NCBI RefSeq assembly: GCF_001441615.1
Contig: NZ_LAXJ01000002.1
Location: forward strand, 62,001 to 126,000
Direction: 5' to 3'
Source of the DNA: Roseovarius atlanticus
Lineage (GTDB): Bacteria > Pseudomonadota > Alphaproteobacteria > Rhodobacterales > Rhodobacteraceae
DNA: 64,000 nt
Part shown: in pieces, positions 36,702 to 47,397 of the stretch
How the letters are laid out: every line of letters starts with the position of its first letter
Position numbering within the stretch: the first letter of the stretch is position 1
Position numbers and translations under genes: made by a program
The notes under the pieces: model-generated
What the model saw: only the letters and a program-made list of their open reading frames with translations
What the model was told of the DNA's origin: nothing
The model's database searches: none

Positions 36702-37427
36702 CTATGCGCCGACCTGGGGCGAGACTTTGGGATCGAGCGAGGTCTTGTCGCTTTTGGGGCGGTTGTCTTCGGGCATGGTGCCGGTGACCAGATAAACCAC
36801 CTGTTCGGCGATGTTGGTGACGTGATCGCCCATGCGCTCGGTGTTCTTGGCGATGAAGTGCAGGTGCATACAGGGCGTGATGTTGCGCGGGTCTTCCATC
36901 ATGAAGGTCAGGAATTCGCGGAAAAGCGCGTTGTACATCTGGTCCACGTCGTGGTCGCGCTGAATGACCTCGCGGGCCAGTGCCGCGTCACGCTGGATAT
37001 AGGCGTCCAGAACGTCGCGCAGCATCCGCTCGGTTTCGCGCGCCATGCGGCGCAGCGAGGACGTGGCGCCGGTGATCGGCGTCATCTGCGCAAGCACGGT
37101 GGTGCGCTTGGCCATGTTCTTGGCATAGTCGCCGATGCGTTCGAGGTTGGAGGCGATTTTCATCACCGTCAGGATCACGCGCAGGTCGATGGCGGTGGGC
37201 GCGCGCAGGGCGATGGTGCGCGCGGTTTCCTGGTCGATCTGCTCTTCCAGGTCGTCGATCACGCGGTCGCCGGCACGGACCTTTTCGGCCAGTTCCTCGT
37301 CACGGGTGTCGAGCGAAATGGCGGCGTTCATGATCGCCTCTTCCACCAGGCCGCCCATCTTCATGATCAGCGCCTGGACGGTTTCGAGGTCACGGTCGAA
37401 GGCCGATGAGATGTGTTCGTCGTTCAT
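36702..37427 (-). CDS. phoU: Phosphate signalling protein
   Basis: A 241-aa protein made of two three-helix PhoU repeats, each with an acidic metal-binding patch (RVIDDLEEQIDQE; HDVDQMYNALFREFLTFMMEDPRNI). PhoU links the Pst transporter to PhoR, damping the Pho response when phosphate is ample. It lies between pstB and phoB in the usual order. Confidence 0.96.
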   Translation of the reverse strand: MNDEHISSAFDRDLETVQALIMKMGGLVEEAIMNAAISLDTRDEELAEKVRAGDRVIDDLEEQIDQETARTIALRAPTAIDLRVILTVMKIASNLERIGDYAKNMAKRTTVLAQMTPITGATSSLRRMARETERMLRDVLDAYIQRDAALAREVIQRDHDVDQMYNALFREFLTFMMEDPRNITPCMHLHFIAKNTERMGDHVTNIAEQVVYLVTGTMPEDNRPKSDKTSLDPKVSPQVGA

Positions 37428-37439
37428 AGCGTGCGCTCC

Positions 37440-38237
37440 TTAGCCGATCCGGCCGGTGATGTAGCTTTCGGTGCGGGGATCTTCGGGGTTGGTGAAGATC
37501 TTGCCGGTTTCGCCGAATTCCACCAGGTTGCCCAGGTGGAAGAAGGCGGTCTTCTGGCTGACGCGGGCGGCCTGCTGCATCGAGTGGGTCACGATCACGA
37601 CCGAGTATTCGGTGCGCAGCTCGTCGATCAGCTCCTCAACCTGGGCGGTGGCGATGGGGTCGAGCGCCGAACACGGCTCGTCCATCAGGAGCACCTCGGG
37701 TTCGGTCGCCACGGCGCGGGCGATGCAGAGACGCTGTTGCTGGCCGCCCGAGAGGCCCGTGCCGGAGGCTTGCAGGCGATCCTTGACCTCGTCCCAGATG
37801 GCGCCGCGGCGCAGGGCGCGCTCGACGATCTCGTCGAGGTCGGCCTTGGACTTGGCCATGCCGTGGATGCGGGGGCCGTAGGCGATGTTGTCGTAGATCG
37901 ACTTGGGGAACGGGTTGGGTTTCTGGAACACCATGCCGACCTTGGCGCGCAGTTGCACCGGGTCGACTTTCTTGTCGTAGATATCCTCGCCATCGAGCAG
38001 GATGTCGCCCTCGACCCGGCAGATGTCGATCGTGTCGTTCATCCGGTTGAGACAGCGCAGGAAGGTGGACTTGCCACAGCCCGAGGGGCCGATGAAGGCG
38101 GTCACGGTCTTGTCTTCCAGCGCGACGTCCACGTCCTTGATGGCATGGGTGTCGCCGTAATAGACCTGAACGCCCTTGGCCGAGAATTTGATGTCTTTCT
38201 GATCCACGGCTCTCTCCGTATTTGGCGTATCGTACAT
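37440..38237 (-). CDS. pstB: Phosphate ABC transporter ATP-binding protein
   Basis: A 265-aa ATPase: Walker [11 protein letters not shown]-loop [18 protein letters not shown] signature [14 protein letters not shown], Walker [14 protein letters not shown], and the switch His in VTHSM. I start at ATG 38237 ([13 protein letters not shown]), 14 bp after the pstA stop; the open frame extends back into pstA. Confidence 0.97.
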   Translation of the reverse strand: MYDTPNTERAVDQKDIKFSAKGVQVYYGDTHAIKDVDVALEDKTVTAFIGPSGCGKSTFLRCLNRMNDTIDICRVEGDILLDGEDIYDKKVDPVQLRAKVGMVFQKPNPFPKSIYDNIAYGPRIHGMAKSKADLDEIVERALRRGAIWDEVKDRLQASGTGLSGGQQQRLCIARAVATEPEVLLMDEPCSALDPIATAQVEELIDELRTEYSVVIVTHSMQQAARVSQKTAFFHLGNLVEFGETGKIFTNPEDPRTESYITGRIG

Positions 38238-38251
38238 GGGGAGGTCCCTTT

Positions 38252-39586
38252 CTACCAGCGGCGCTCGAAGCGGCGGCGCAGGATGATGGCGATGATGTTC
38301 ATGGTCAGCAGGAAGACCAGAAGGATGATGATCCCGCCCCAGGCTTTTTCGTAAAAGCTGGCGTCGGCGCGGGCAGCCCAAGTGTAGATCTGGGCGGGCA
38401 TGGCCGAGTTGGGCTCGGTGAAGCCGGCGACGAAGCCGTCAGGGTAGCCGCGGGCGACGAAGCCGACCATGCCGATCAGGAGAAGCGGCGCGGTTTCGCC
38501 CAGGGCTTGCGCGAGGCCGATGATGGTGCCGGTCAGGATGCCGGGCATGGCGAGCGGCAGCACGTGGTGGAAGACCGCCTGCATTTTCGAGGCGCCGACG
38601 CCGAGGGCCGCGTCGCGGATCGACGGCGGGACCGCCTTGAGCGAGGCGCGGGTGGAGATGATGATCGTCGGCAGGGTCATCAGCGTCAGCACCAGCCCGC
38701 CCACCAGCGGGGCGGATTGCGGCAGGTGCATGAACTGGATGAAGACGGCGAGGCCGAGGATACCGAAGACGATGGACGGCACGGCGGCGAGGTTCGAGAT
38801 GTTCACCTCGATCAGGTCGGTGAACCGGTTCTGCGGCGCGAATTCTTCGAGATAGATCGAGGCGGCGACGCCGATGGGCAGCGACAGGACCAGCACCACC
38901 AGCATCATGAAGAACGAGCCGATGACCGAGGCGCCGATCCCGGCCCCGCCGGGGTTGTCGACGCCGGAATCCGCGCCGGTGATGAAGTTCCAGTTGAATT
39001 CGGACTTGATGATGCCCGCATTGCGCAGCGCATCGACCAGATCGAGGTCCGAGGCCATGAGGAAGCGGCTGTCCTGCATACTTTCGCGGGTGACACGGCC
39101 GTTGAAATAGCCGTCGACGCGCGACGAGGCGGAGAGCGAGAACTCGACCGGCTCGCCCAGACGGTTCTGGTTGCCGGCGTAGTATTCGCGCAGGTTGCCG
39201 CCGACCTTGCCCAGCAGGCGCTCGATGGCGGCCTCGTCGAACTCGACCTCCATCCCGCGTTCCTGAAGCTGCTGCTGAAGCTGGGCGATGAAGAGGTTGG
39301 AATAGGCCTTGGTCTTGAAGAGCTGGTCTTCGGCCTCTTCGTATTGTGCCTGGCTCAGGGTGAACTCCATCTCGACCACGGTGTGGGTGAAGGCCGGAAG
39401 GCCCGAACGGATGATCGAGAAGAAGAGCACCACGAGGAAGAACAGGCCGATGATGATCGCCGTCAGCCCGTAGGCGCGAAAGCGTTTCTCGGCGGCGTTG
39501 CGGCGCTTGGTGTTGGCGTCGGCCGTGCTGAGCGAGGAGCGGCCGCGACCGCCGCCGCTGGTGCCGTTGAACGTTGCGTCGGTCAT
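38252..39586 (-). CDS. pstA: Phosphate ABC transporter permease PstA
   Basis: A 444-aa permease. One N-terminal membrane helix is followed by a long periplasmic insertion (about 60-205, the DUF3333 type) and then the permease core with the EAA-like loop [39 protein letters not shown]. This enlarged form is common in alphaproteobacteria. Its ATG overlaps the pstC stop (ATGA). Confidence 0.95.
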   Translation of the reverse strand: MTDATFNGTSGGGRGRSSLSTADANTKRRNAAEKRFRAYGLTAIIIGLFFLVVLFFSIIRSGLPAFTHTVVEMEFTLSQAQYEEAEDQLFKTKAYSNLFIAQLQQQLQERGMEVEFDEAAIERLLGKVGGNLREYYAGNQNRLGEPVEFSLSASSRVDGYFNGRVTRESMQDSRFLMASDLDLVDALRNAGIIKSEFNWNFITGADSGVDNPGGAGIGASVIGSFFMMLVVLVLSLPIGVAASIYLEEFAPQNRFTDLIEVNISNLAAVPSIVFGILGLAVFIQFMHLPQSAPLVGGLVLTLMTLPTIIISTRASLKAVPPSIRDAALGVGASKMQAVFHHVLPLAMPGILTGTIIGLAQALGETAPLLLIGMVGFVARGYPDGFVAGFTEPNSAMPAQIYTWAARADASFYEKAWGGIIILLVFLLTMNIIAIILRRRFERRW

Positions 39587-41055
39587 TCGTACTGCTCCCG
39601 GTATTTGCGCACGATGTAGAGGGCGAAGACGTTGAGGCAGAGCGTGATGACGAAGAGCGTCATGCCCAATGCGAAGGCCACCAGCGCCTCGGGCGAGGCG
39701 AAATCGGCGTCACCCGTGAGCTGGCTGACGATCTTGGCGGTCACGGTGGTCATGGCCTCGAACGGGTTGAGGCTGAGCCGTGCGGCGGCCCCTGCCCCCA
39801 GCACCACGATCATCGTCTCGCCGATGGCGCGGCTGGCGGCCAGAAGGATCGCGCCGACGATGCCCGGCAGCGCGGCGGGCAGCACCACCTGGCGGATGGT
39901 TTCCGATTGTGTCGCGCCGAGGCCGTAGGAGCCGTCGCGCATCGCCTGGGGCACCGCGTTGATGATGTCGTCCGAAAGCGAACTGACGAAGGGGATGAGC
40001 ATGATGCCCATCACGAGGCCGGCGGTCATGACGGCGGTGCCGGCCTGCATGATGCCAAGCCCGTCGTCGCCGAAGACCTTCAGCAGCAGAGGACCGACCG
40101 TCAGCAGGGCGAAGAGGCCGTAGACGATTGTGGGGATGCCGGCCAGCACCTCGAGCAGCGGCTTGGCGACCGAGCGGACCTTGGGCGAGGCGTATTCCGA
40201 AAGGTAGATCGCGGCGAAGAGGCCGATGGGCACGGCCACGGCCAGCGCCACGATCGAAATGTAGAAAGTGCCCCAGAGGAGCGGGATGACACCGAGGTCG
40301 GAACTGCCGCCCCGGCCCGAGAAGCTGGGCGCCCAGTTGGTGCCGAAGAAGAAATCGGAGGCCGGATAAAGCCGGAAGAACTCGATCGTGTTGAACACGA
40401 GCGACAGGATGATGCCGACCGTGGTCAGGATGGCGATGGAGGCGGCGCCGATCAAGAGCGCGCGGATGCTTTGCTCGACCGTGTTGCGGGCGCGGAAATC
40501 GCCTTGGGATTCGCGCAGGCCCCAGAGCGCGCCGAGCACGGCCAGCACCAGCACGGCGACGGTCATCATCAGGTTGCCGGTGGCGTTCATGACCCGGTAG
40601 CGCTGCGCGGCGTTCAGGATGGGCTGGGTCACCTCGGATGTGACGATCTGGCCCGCATCCTTGAGCCGCTGGGTGACGTCGGCGAGGTCGGCGCGGGCAC
40701 TGTTGACGAAGTCTTCGTCCATCAGGCCTTGCGCCACGGCATTGTCGAGGCCTTCGGCGGTGCGGCGCACCTCGGCCATCACCAGGCCCAGCGAGCCGGT
40801 GTTGTCGACCGAGCGGTCGGGGATCATGCCCGAAATCGTGTTGCTGACCACGATCGGCTGGATCAGCAGCCAGGCGATCATCAGCAGGAAGGCGGGAACG
40901 ACCACTTTGATCAGGACGTTCGCGCCGTAATAGGACGGCAGGGAGTGGAGCTTGCGGTTGTCGCCCCCCACGCTTTGAAGCGCCCGCCCGCGACCGAGCA
41001 CGTAGCCCACCGCCGCGATGCCAAGCACGATCAGAAATAGCCAGAGTGTCGGCAT
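39583..41055 (-). CDS. pstC: Phosphate ABC transporter permease PstC
   Basis: A 490-aa permease with an N-terminal helix, a large periplasmic insertion (about 35-165) and the C-terminal permease core (RSVAKPLLEVLAGIPTIVYGLFAL; PQAMRDGSYGLGATQSETIRQVVLPAALPGIVGA). It pairs with PstA to form the channel. It lies 82 bp after pstS, beyond a strong stem-loop, which should lower its expression relative to the binding protein. Confidence 0.95.
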   Translation of the reverse strand: MPTLWLFLIVLGIAAVGYVLGRGRALQSVGGDNRKLHSLPSYYGANVLIKVVVPAFLLMIAWLLIQPIVVSNTISGMIPDRSVDNTGSLGLVMAEVRRTAEGLDNAVAQGLMDEDFVNSARADLADVTQRLKDAGQIVTSEVTQPILNAAQRYRVMNATGNLMMTVAVLVLAVLGALWGLRESQGDFRARNTVEQSIRALLIGAASIAILTTVGIILSLVFNTIEFFRLYPASDFFFGTNWAPSFSGRGGSSDLGVIPLLWGTFYISIVALAVAVPIGLFAAIYLSEYASPKVRSVAKPLLEVLAGIPTIVYGLFALLTVGPLLLKVFGDDGLGIMQAGTAVMTAGLVMGIMLIPFVSSLSDDIINAVPQAMRDGSYGLGATQSETIRQVVLPAALPGIVGAILLAASRAIGETMIVVLGAGAAARLSLNPFEAMTTVTAKIVSQLTGDADFASPEALVAFALGMTLFVITLCLNVFALYIVRKYREQYE

Positions 41056-41097
41056 GAGCCCCCCATCCGTCTGTCTGGAAAAATTACCTAAAAGGGG

Positions 41098-41126
41098 TTG
41101 GGGGCGGCGGAATGTGCCGCCCCCGG
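41098..41126 (-). terminator. Attenuator stem-loop between pstS and pstC
   Basis: A perfect 9-bp GGGGGCGGC/GCCGCCCCC stem (41100-41108 with 41116-41124) follows the pstS stop; downstream on the minus strand comes AACCCCTTTTAGG. Such hairpins let binding-protein mRNA accumulate above the permease mRNA. Confidence 0.65.
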
Positions 41127-41137
41127 TGGTCAGAGGC

Positions 41138-42178
41138 TTAGGAGCCGCTGCCCATGGTTTCTTCGGCTTCGACCATCGATTGGGTGTCTGCCAGTTCCGG
41201 GTCGGCGACCAGGCCGTAGTTCGACAGCGGGCCGCCGGGGCCTGCGATCTCGTCTGCGACGAAGAACTGTGCGTACTCTTTCAGGCCGGGGATCACGCCG
41301 ATATGCGCTTTCTTGACGTAGAAGAACAGCGGACGCGACACCGGGTATTCACCCGAAGCGATGGTCTCGGTCGAGGGCGCGACGCCGCCCATGGTGGCCA
41401 CCTTCAGCTTGTCGGTGTTGTTCTCGTAGAACGCCAGGCCGAACACGCCGATGCCGTTGGTGTTGGCGTCGATGCGCGCAAGGGTCTCGGTGTAGTCGCC
41501 GTCGATGTCCACGGACTTGCCGTCCTGACGCACGTCAAGGCAGGCGTCTTCGGCTTCATCTTCGCTCATGCCGCTGTCCAGCATGGCCTGCATCGCGCCG
41601 GTTTCCTCGCAGCCGACCAGCAGAACCTTCTCTTCGAAGACTTCGCGGGTGCCGTGCTTGGTGCCGGGGATGAACATCGCGATTTCGGCGTCGGGCAGCT
41701 CGGAGTTGAACTCGGCCCAGCTTTCGTGGGTGTTCTCGACCAGCTCGCCGTCTTTCAGCACGGTGGCGCCGATGGCGTTGAAGATGTCGGTGGGCTCGAA
41801 CGCGGTGAACTCGGGACCGGACTGTTGCGAGGCGAAGACGATGCCGTCATAGCCGATGCGCACTTCGATAATGTCGGTCACGCCGTTGTCGGCGCAGGCC
41901 TGGATCTCTTTTTCGCGAATCGCGCGCGAGGCGTTCGCCACGTCGATGGTGTTTTCGCCAACGCCTTCGCAGAAGCGTTTCAGGCCAGCCGACGAGCCGC
42001 CCGATTCCACGACCGGGGTCGGGAAGTCGGTGTTTTCGCCGAAGAGCTCGGCCACGATCGACGCGTAGGGCAGAACGGTCGAGGAACCGGCAACCTGGAC
42101 GTTGTCACGTGCAGCGGCAGCGGTGGCCGAAACGGCCGCGATCGCCAGGGTAGAGGCGGTCATTTTCATGAAGGACAT
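41138..42178 (-). CDS. pstS: Phosphate-binding periplasmic protein
   Basis: A 346-aa exported binding protein with a signal peptide ending near ATAAAARD. VQVAGSSTVLPYASIVAELF and SGGSSAGLKRFCEGVGENTIDVANASRAI carry the Ser/Thr residues that hold phosphate, and PGTKHGTREVF adds the rest of the site. AGGAG precedes ATG 42178. It has its own Pho box. Confidence 0.95.
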   Translation of the reverse strand: MSFMKMTASTLAIAAVSATAAAARDNVQVAGSSTVLPYASIVAELFGENTDFPTPVVESGGSSAGLKRFCEGVGENTIDVANASRAIREKEIQACADNGVTDIIEVRIGYDGIVFASQQSGPEFTAFEPTDIFNAIGATVLKDGELVENTHESWAEFNSELPDAEIAMFIPGTKHGTREVFEEKVLLVGCEETGAMQAMLDSGMSEDEAEDACLDVRQDGKSVDIDGDYTETLARIDANTNGIGVFGLAFYENNTDKLKVATMGGVAPSTETIASGEYPVSRPLFFYVKKAHIGVIPGLKEYAQFFVADEIAGPGGPLSNYGLVADPELADTQSMVEAEETMGSGS

Positions 42179-42258
42179 TTATAGCTCCTGATATCCATGT
42201 ATCCCGGTCACCTTGCAGCGGGCGACCTTGGCGCCCTGCTACGCCTCGGGCACGACGC

Positions 42259-42291
42259 TTTTGTTAAAGTTTTGTAACGGTTTTATGACAG
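42259..42291 (-). promoter_or_regulatory. Triple Pho box of pstS
   Basis: Three contiguous 11-bp units on the minus strand, CTGTCATAAAA, CCGTTACAAAA and CTTTAACAAAA, match the PhoB half-site pattern (7-bp direct repeat plus a 4-bp A/T spacer). They end 80 bp before the pstS ATG. Phosphate-starvation control of pstS is therefore very likely. Confidence 0.85.
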
Positions 42292-42360
42292 GCCGGTTTT
42301 TGTGAAGGCTGACGGCGAATTAATTCGGGTTGACCTTGCGGCGCAAAACCGGGGTGAGCG

Positions 42361-43415
42361 TCAGGCCTGCGGCGGGGCGGCGCGCGAGGGCAGAATCACG
42401 TCGAAGCGGGTGCCCTGCCCCAGTTCCGATTCGACCTTCAGCCGGCCACGGTGGCGGTTGACGATATGCTTGACGATGGCCAGCCCAAGCCCGGTGCCGC
42501 CCATCTCGCGCGAGCGGTGGCTGTCGACACGGTAGAAGCGTTCGGTCAGGCGGGGGATGTGCACCTCTTCGATGCCGGGGCCCTGGTCGATCACGGAAAT
42601 CACCGCCGAGGGGCCGCGCAGCGCGGGGTGATCGGAATGCGCCGCCAGCTTGACGGTGACGGTCTTGCCGGGGCCGCCATACTTGACCGCGTTCTCTATC
42701 AGGTTGGTCAGGATCTGGTGCAGCTGGTCGGCATCGCCGGGCACGTGGATCTCTTGCACCTCGGTCTCGAAGACGATGGTCACGTCCGCCTCCTCGGCGA
42801 TGGGACGGGTGGCGTGGATCACGGCATGGATCAGCCGGATCAGGTCGACCCGGTCGGTGGGGCGCACGCGTTCCTGCGCCTCGACCCGGCTGAGCGACAA
42901 CAAGTCCTTCACAAGGCGCTCCATCCGGCTGGCCTCGACCTGCATGGTGCCCAGGAACCGCTCGGTCGCCACGGGATCGTTGCGCGCCGGGCCGCGCAGG
43001 GTTTCGATAAAGCCCAGGAGCGCGGTCAGCGGCGTGCGCAATTCATGGCTGACATTGGCCACGAAATCGCGGCGCATCTGGCCCACCTGTTCCAGATGCG
43101 TGACATCCTCAAAGCACAACAGAACGCCCGAGCCCGCCTCGGTTTCGACCGGGCTGCATGTGACGGCGAAAGCGGTGTCCTGCGCGCCGGCGCTGGAAAG
43201 ATAGCGCGTCTGGCGCGTTTCGCGGTCGCGCAAGGACGCCTCGACCGCGTCGAGCACGGTGGGCTGGCGAATGGCGGTGATGAAATGCCGCCCGGTCAGC
43301 CCCGGCCCCAGCAGCGCCACGGCGCGGTCGTTGGCGCCAAGAATGCGCTCGCCCCGGCCGATCAGCAGCGACGCCAAGGGAATCGCCTGCAAGAGCGTGG
43401 CGATATTGCCCTGGT

Positions 43416-43419
<4 letters not shown>
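42361..43419 (-). CDS. phoR: Phosphate regulon sensor kinase
   Basis: A 352-aa histidine kinase without an obvious membrane anchor: an N-terminal PAS-like domain (about 10-110), DHp helix with H125 in [16 protein letters not shown] box [10 protein letters not shown], and G boxes [20 protein letters not shown] and [14 protein letters not shown]. Its ATG overlaps the gamma carbonic anhydrase stop. It precedes pstS, so it heads the Pho block. Confidence 0.94.
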
Positions 43420-43946
<527 letters not shown>

Positions 43947-44585
43947 TCATCTCTCCTCGAATTCGGCCTGAAGGCGTTGCACATGGGCATTCAGGTCAGG
44001 CTGTTGCAGGCGGCGCAGGCGCGCGGCCGAGACGATGGTCTTCAGCGCTGTGTCCGTGGTCTCGAGGTCGTCATTGACCAGCACGTAGTCATATTCACCC
44101 CAGTGGCTGATCTCGTCCCAGCTTTTCTGCATCCGCTTGGCGATGGTCTCGGGGCTGTCCTGGCCGCGGGTTTCCAGCCGGCGGTGCAACTCGGTGATCG
44201 AGGGCGGCAGGATGAAGATCGACAGGGTATGCGGGCCGAGAACCGAGTTCTGGATCTGCTGCGCACCCTGCCAGTCGATGTCGAACAGAACGTCGCGGCC
44301 TTTGTCGATGGCCGCCTGGACGGGGCCGCGGGGCGAGCCGTAGAAATTGCCGAAGACATGGGCGTGTTCCAGCATCTCGCCAGCCGCGACCTGCCGACGG
44401 AAGGTGCTGTCATCGAGAAAGTGGTAATCCTGCCCGTCCACTTCGCCGGCGCGCGGCGGGCGCGTGGTGGCCGAGACGGAAAACGAGATCGTCTGATCCC
44501 AGTCGCGCAGGCGGCGCGACAGGGTGGATTTGCCCGCGCCCGAGGGCGAGGACAGGATGATCAGAAGGCCGCGGCGGTGTTTCAT
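43947..44585 (-). CDS. gmk: Guanylate kinase
   Basis: A 212-aa GMP kinase: P-loop [14 protein letters not shown]-binding [22 protein letters not shown], and IDWQGAQQI. It follows yicC, a conserved neighbour pair, with a 183-bp spacer full of palindromes. Confidence 0.97.
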   Translation of the reverse strand: MKHRRGLLIILSSPSGAGKSTLSRRLRDWDQTISFSVSATTRPPRAGEVDGQDYHFLDDSTFRRQVAAGEMLEHAHVFGNFYGSPRGPVQAAIDKGRDVLFDIDWQGAQQIQNSVLGPHTLSIFILPPSITELHRRLETRGQDSPETIAKRMQKSWDEISHWGEYDYVLVNDDLETTDTALKTIVSAARLRRLQQPDLNAHVQRLQAEFEER

Positions 44586-44652
44586 TGGGCCTCCGGTGCG
44601 AGTAGATTCCCGAGTTGCGATGCCAAAGGCGGCGCAAAATCTTTGGCCGGGA

Positions 44653-44747
44653 GGTCCCGGGTCAGGCCCGGGACGGGGTGGCGCGAGGTGGCAAGGGGAT
44701 CCCCCCGGGTCAAGCCCGGGGCAGGCAGGATCAAGTCCGGGATGACC
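44653..44747. repeat. Cluster of CCCGGG palindromic repeats between yicC and gmk
   Basis: Three related palindromic units lie at 44653-44674, 44699-44722 and 44728-44747, built on the core CCGGGTCAAGCCCGG or CCGGACTTGATC. They match the repeat family after lipA (1773-1864). TGCAAAACAGGGTTTTGCA at 44747-44765 is a further hairpin. Confidence 0.6.
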
Positions 44748-44768
44748 TGCAAAACAGGGTTTTGCAGG

Positions 44769-45683
44769 TCACTCCACATTCTGCACCTGTTCGCGCATCT
44801 GTTCGATCACGCTTTTCAGCTCCAGCCCGACGCTGGTCAGGGCGCTGCTTTGTGCCTTGGAACACAGCGTGTTGGCCTCGCGGTTGAACTCCTGCGCGAG
44901 AAAATCGAGCTTGCGGCCCGCGGGACTGCCCCCGGCGATCAGGTCGCGGGCGGCGGCCACGTGGCTGCGCAGGCGGTCGATTTCCTCGGTGACGTCGGAT
45001 TTTACGGCCAGCACAGCCAGTTCCTGGGCGATGCGGGATTCCTCGACGGTATCGGTATTGTCCATGACGCGCTGAAGCGCGGCGCGGAAATTCGCCTCGG
45101 TCTCGGGGCGGCGAGCCTCGGCGGCGGTGGCGGCGGCGTCGGTCAACTCGGCGATACGGTCAAGCTGGCCGGTCAGCACCTCGGCCAATGCGGCCCCTTC
45201 GCGGCGGCGCATCGACTGGAAACTGCTCAGCACAGCCTCGAAATCGGCGGCCAGCGCCTTGCCCAGGTCGGCGGTGTCCTCGTCCTGCGCGCCCGGCTCG
45301 AACACGCCGCGCAACGCCAGCACGTCGGCGGCGTTGGCCGGCGCCAGCGACAGGCCAAGCGCCATCGCGCGCGACTCGATTTCCGTCATCGCCGCCAGCA
45401 CGCGGTCGAGCTGATCGGTGTCCAGCTGCGCCGCCGCGCCGCCATCCTGCGCCTGCACCTTCAGCGACACCGTCACATTGCCGCGCCCCAGCGCCTTGGT
45501 CAGGCGCGCGCGCAAGGCGGGCTCGAGCCCCTCAATCCAGTCGGGCACGCGCAGGCGCAGGTCGAGCCCGCGCCCGTTGACCGCGCGCAAATCCCATGTC
45601 CAGCCGTACCGGCCATGGGCCCCCTGCCCCGAGGCATACCCGGTCATGGAATTCAGCGGCGAGGGCGATTGGGTCACGGGCAT
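44769..45683 (-). CDS. yicC: YicC-family endoribonuclease
   Basis: A 304-aa protein. LNSMTGYASGQGAHGRYGWTWDLRAVNGRGLDLRLRVP is the YicC N-terminal signature; the C-terminal VKSDVTEEIDRLRSHVAAARDLIAGGSPAGRKLDFLAQEFNREANTLCSKA is DUF1732. E. coli YicC is reported to be an RNase acting on small RNAs. Two in-frame Met lie close to each other (1 and 13); the fold starts after the second. Confidence 0.93.
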   Translation of the reverse strand: MPVTQSPSPLNSMTGYASGQGAHGRYGWTWDLRAVNGRGLDLRLRVPDWIEGLEPALRARLTKALGRGNVTVSLKVQAQDGGAAAQLDTDQLDRVLAAMTEIESRAMALGLSLAPANAADVLALRGVFEPGAQDEDTADLGKALAADFEAVLSSFQSMRRREGAALAEVLTGQLDRIAELTDAAATAAEARRPETEANFRAALQRVMDNTDTVEESRIAQELAVLAVKSDVTEEIDRLRSHVAAARDLIAGGSPAGRKLDFLAQEFNREANTLCSKAQSSALTSVGLELKSVIEQMREQVQNVE

Positions 45684-45994
45684 TTGATCCTATGCGGGGC
45701 GGGCCGCGAAAAGCCCGATCTTGCTGGGGTTTCCTAGTGCGTTGACGTCAGTTTCGCAAGCGCAACGCGCCGCCGGGCGTTAACCAATCGGAAAGAAAAC
45801 TGAACAAAATCGGGCGGAATTATGGCACAGTTGTTTCAAGTCGAATTGCATCTGATTCAAGTTGATCGGACTGCAAGGCGGTTCCAAGGGCCGGACCGGG
45901 GAAGTTGGCCGGCCGATCCGGGCGGGCGGGTCCCGTGACCGGAGCCGAAAAATAGAGTGGTGAGACCGGCCCTGCGCCGGATGGGGAAAGACCG
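45684..45994. promoter_or_regulatory. Divergent gap yicC / PAS protein
   Basis: A 311-bp gap with no gene. A short AT-rich stretch (45780-45870) with TTAACC at 45780 probably contains the PAS gene promoter. GGGGAAAG before ATG 45995 is its ribosome binding site. Confidence 0.4.
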
Positions 45995-46696
45995 ATGAAG
46001 GATGACTCTGGAAGTTCGTTCCTGGGCAAGATCGCCGATCTGCGCCCCGCAGGCGACAAGGCGCACACGGCGCGCGTCGAGGCCGATCTGCAAAAATTCG
46101 TCAGCTACTGGTCGGGGATGCGCCGGGGCGGCGACGTGCCGCTGCGCACCGAGATCGACCCGCGCGGCATCGAAAGCCTGCTGAGCAACGCGTTCATCGC
46201 CGAAAAGGTCGCCCCCGGCATCGCCCGGCTGCGGATCGCCGGCACGCACCTGTCGGACGTGATGGGCATGGAAGTACGCGGGATGCCGCTGTCGGCGCTG
46301 ATCGCGCCCGAGGACCGCGGACAGCTGGCCGACGCGTTGGTCGACCTGTTCGAGCGGCCCGCGACGCTGCGGCTGGACCTGACCGCGCCCGGCGGCATCC
46401 GCCGCGCGGCCATGGCGGCGACGCTGGTCGTGCTGCCGCTGCGCAGCGATCTGGGCGATATCTCTCGCGCGCTGGGCTGTTTCGTGACCTCGGGGCCGAT
46501 CGGCAGCACGCCGCGCCGGTTCAAGGTCGTCGCGTGCAAGGTGACGCCGCTGGACCTGACCGACGCGACGGCCACCGGGTTCCGCGAAGAGCAGGCACGG
46601 CTGGCGCCCCCTGCCCCAAAAGCCCGGCATGAGCGGCCCGCTCCGCTGTCACATCCCAGCGAACGGCCTTACCTGCGGCTGGTTCACAGCGACTGA
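45995..46696 (+). CDS. PAS_5 (DUF1457) domain protein
   Basis: A 233-aa cytosolic protein whose first 175 residues form a single PAS-like domain of the DUF1457 type (LQKFVSYWSGMRRGGDVPLRTEIDPRGIESLLSNAFIAEKV...IARLRIAGTHLSDVMGMEVRGMPLSALI). It has no kinase, cyclase or HTH domain. A Pro-rich basic tail ends in PYLRLVHSD. Caulobacter MopJ-type relatives influence cell-cycle or polar signalling; a similar role here is only a guess. Its 3' end overlaps the convergent next gene by 13 bp. Confidence 0.8.
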   Translation: MKDDSGSSFLGKIADLRPAGDKAHTARVEADLQKFVSYWSGMRRGGDVPLRTEIDPRGIESLLSNAFIAEKVAPGIARLRIAGTHLSDVMGMEVRGMPLSALIAPEDRGQLADALVDLFERPATLRLDLTAPGGIRRAAMAATLVVLPLRSDLGDISRALGCFVTSGPIGSTPRRFKVVACKVTPLDLTDATATGFREEQARLAPPAPKARHERPAPLSHPSERPYLRLVHSD

Positions 46697-47310
46697 GCCG
46701 CGTCCAGCCGGGTCTTGAGCGCCGCGTTCTCTGCGCGCAGGTCGGCCAGTTCCTGCTGGAACGGCGCAAGGATGGGCTCCAGTTCCTCCATCGTCAGGCG
46801 CACGGGGATGTGCTGCGGGCAGTTCCAGTCGAAGCCTTCGACGGTGATGACAACGGCCCGTTCGGGGCGGGCCTTGTAGCCCGCGTCCATCAGCCGGGTG
46901 ATCAGCTCGGGGTCGTCCGAAATGGCCACGCGCCCCAGGATCTTGAGCCGGGCGCTGTTGGGGTAATCCATCAGAATGAGCGAGATACGGTCATTGTCCG
47001 CAAGGTTGCCGGCAGAGATATACTGGCGGTTGCCGCGATAATCGGCATAGCCCAGCGTCTTGTCGTCCAGCACCTTGAGAAACCCGCGCGGACCGCCGCG
47101 AAACTGCACGTAAGGCCAGCCAGTGGCGCTGACCGTGGCCTGGTAGAAGCCGTCGCGCAGGGCGATGAACTGTGCCTCGTTGGGGCCAAGACGGTCGTCG
47201 GCGGGGGCGTCGGGCGCAAGGCTGCGCGCGTACATGGCCGCCGAGCCCTGTTGTTCCTGCATGGCGCGGACGGCGTCGGTGAAAGCGAGTTCGTGGAAGG
47301 TCTTGGCCAT
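46684..47310 (-). CDS. Pyridoxamine 5'-phosphate oxidase-like flavin protein
   Basis: A 208-aa split-barrel protein: FYQATVSATGWPYVQFRGGPRGFLKVLDDKTLGYADYRGNRQYISAGNLADNDRISLILMDYPNSARLKILGRVAI is the FMN-binding PNPOx-like core. VEGFDWNCPQHIP is typical of this subgroup. The C-terminus is a predicted coiled coil (FQQELADLRAENAALKTRLDAA). Function unknown. Confidence 0.85.
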   Translation of the reverse strand: MAKTFHELAFTDAVRAMQEQQGSAAMYARSLAPDAPADDRLGPNEAQFIALRDGFYQATVSATGWPYVQFRGGPRGFLKVLDDKTLGYADYRGNRQYISAGNLADNDRISLILMDYPNSARLKILGRVAISDDPELITRLMDAGYKARPERAVVITVEGFDWNCPQHIPVRLTMEELEPILAPFQQELADLRAENAALKTRLDAAQSL

Positions 47311-47397
47311 GTCTTGCGTCCTTTCGGGTAGCTGAGACAGCTAGATCGGCATAGAGCGGGGTTTTCGCAAATCACGAGGCCGCGAGGCACGGTGTGC

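Noticed and set aside
39574-41040. Long + strand frame opposite pstC
   Set aside because: His/Arg/Gly/Asp-rich composition typical of an antisense frame of a GC-rich gene; pstC is unambiguous on the minus strand.
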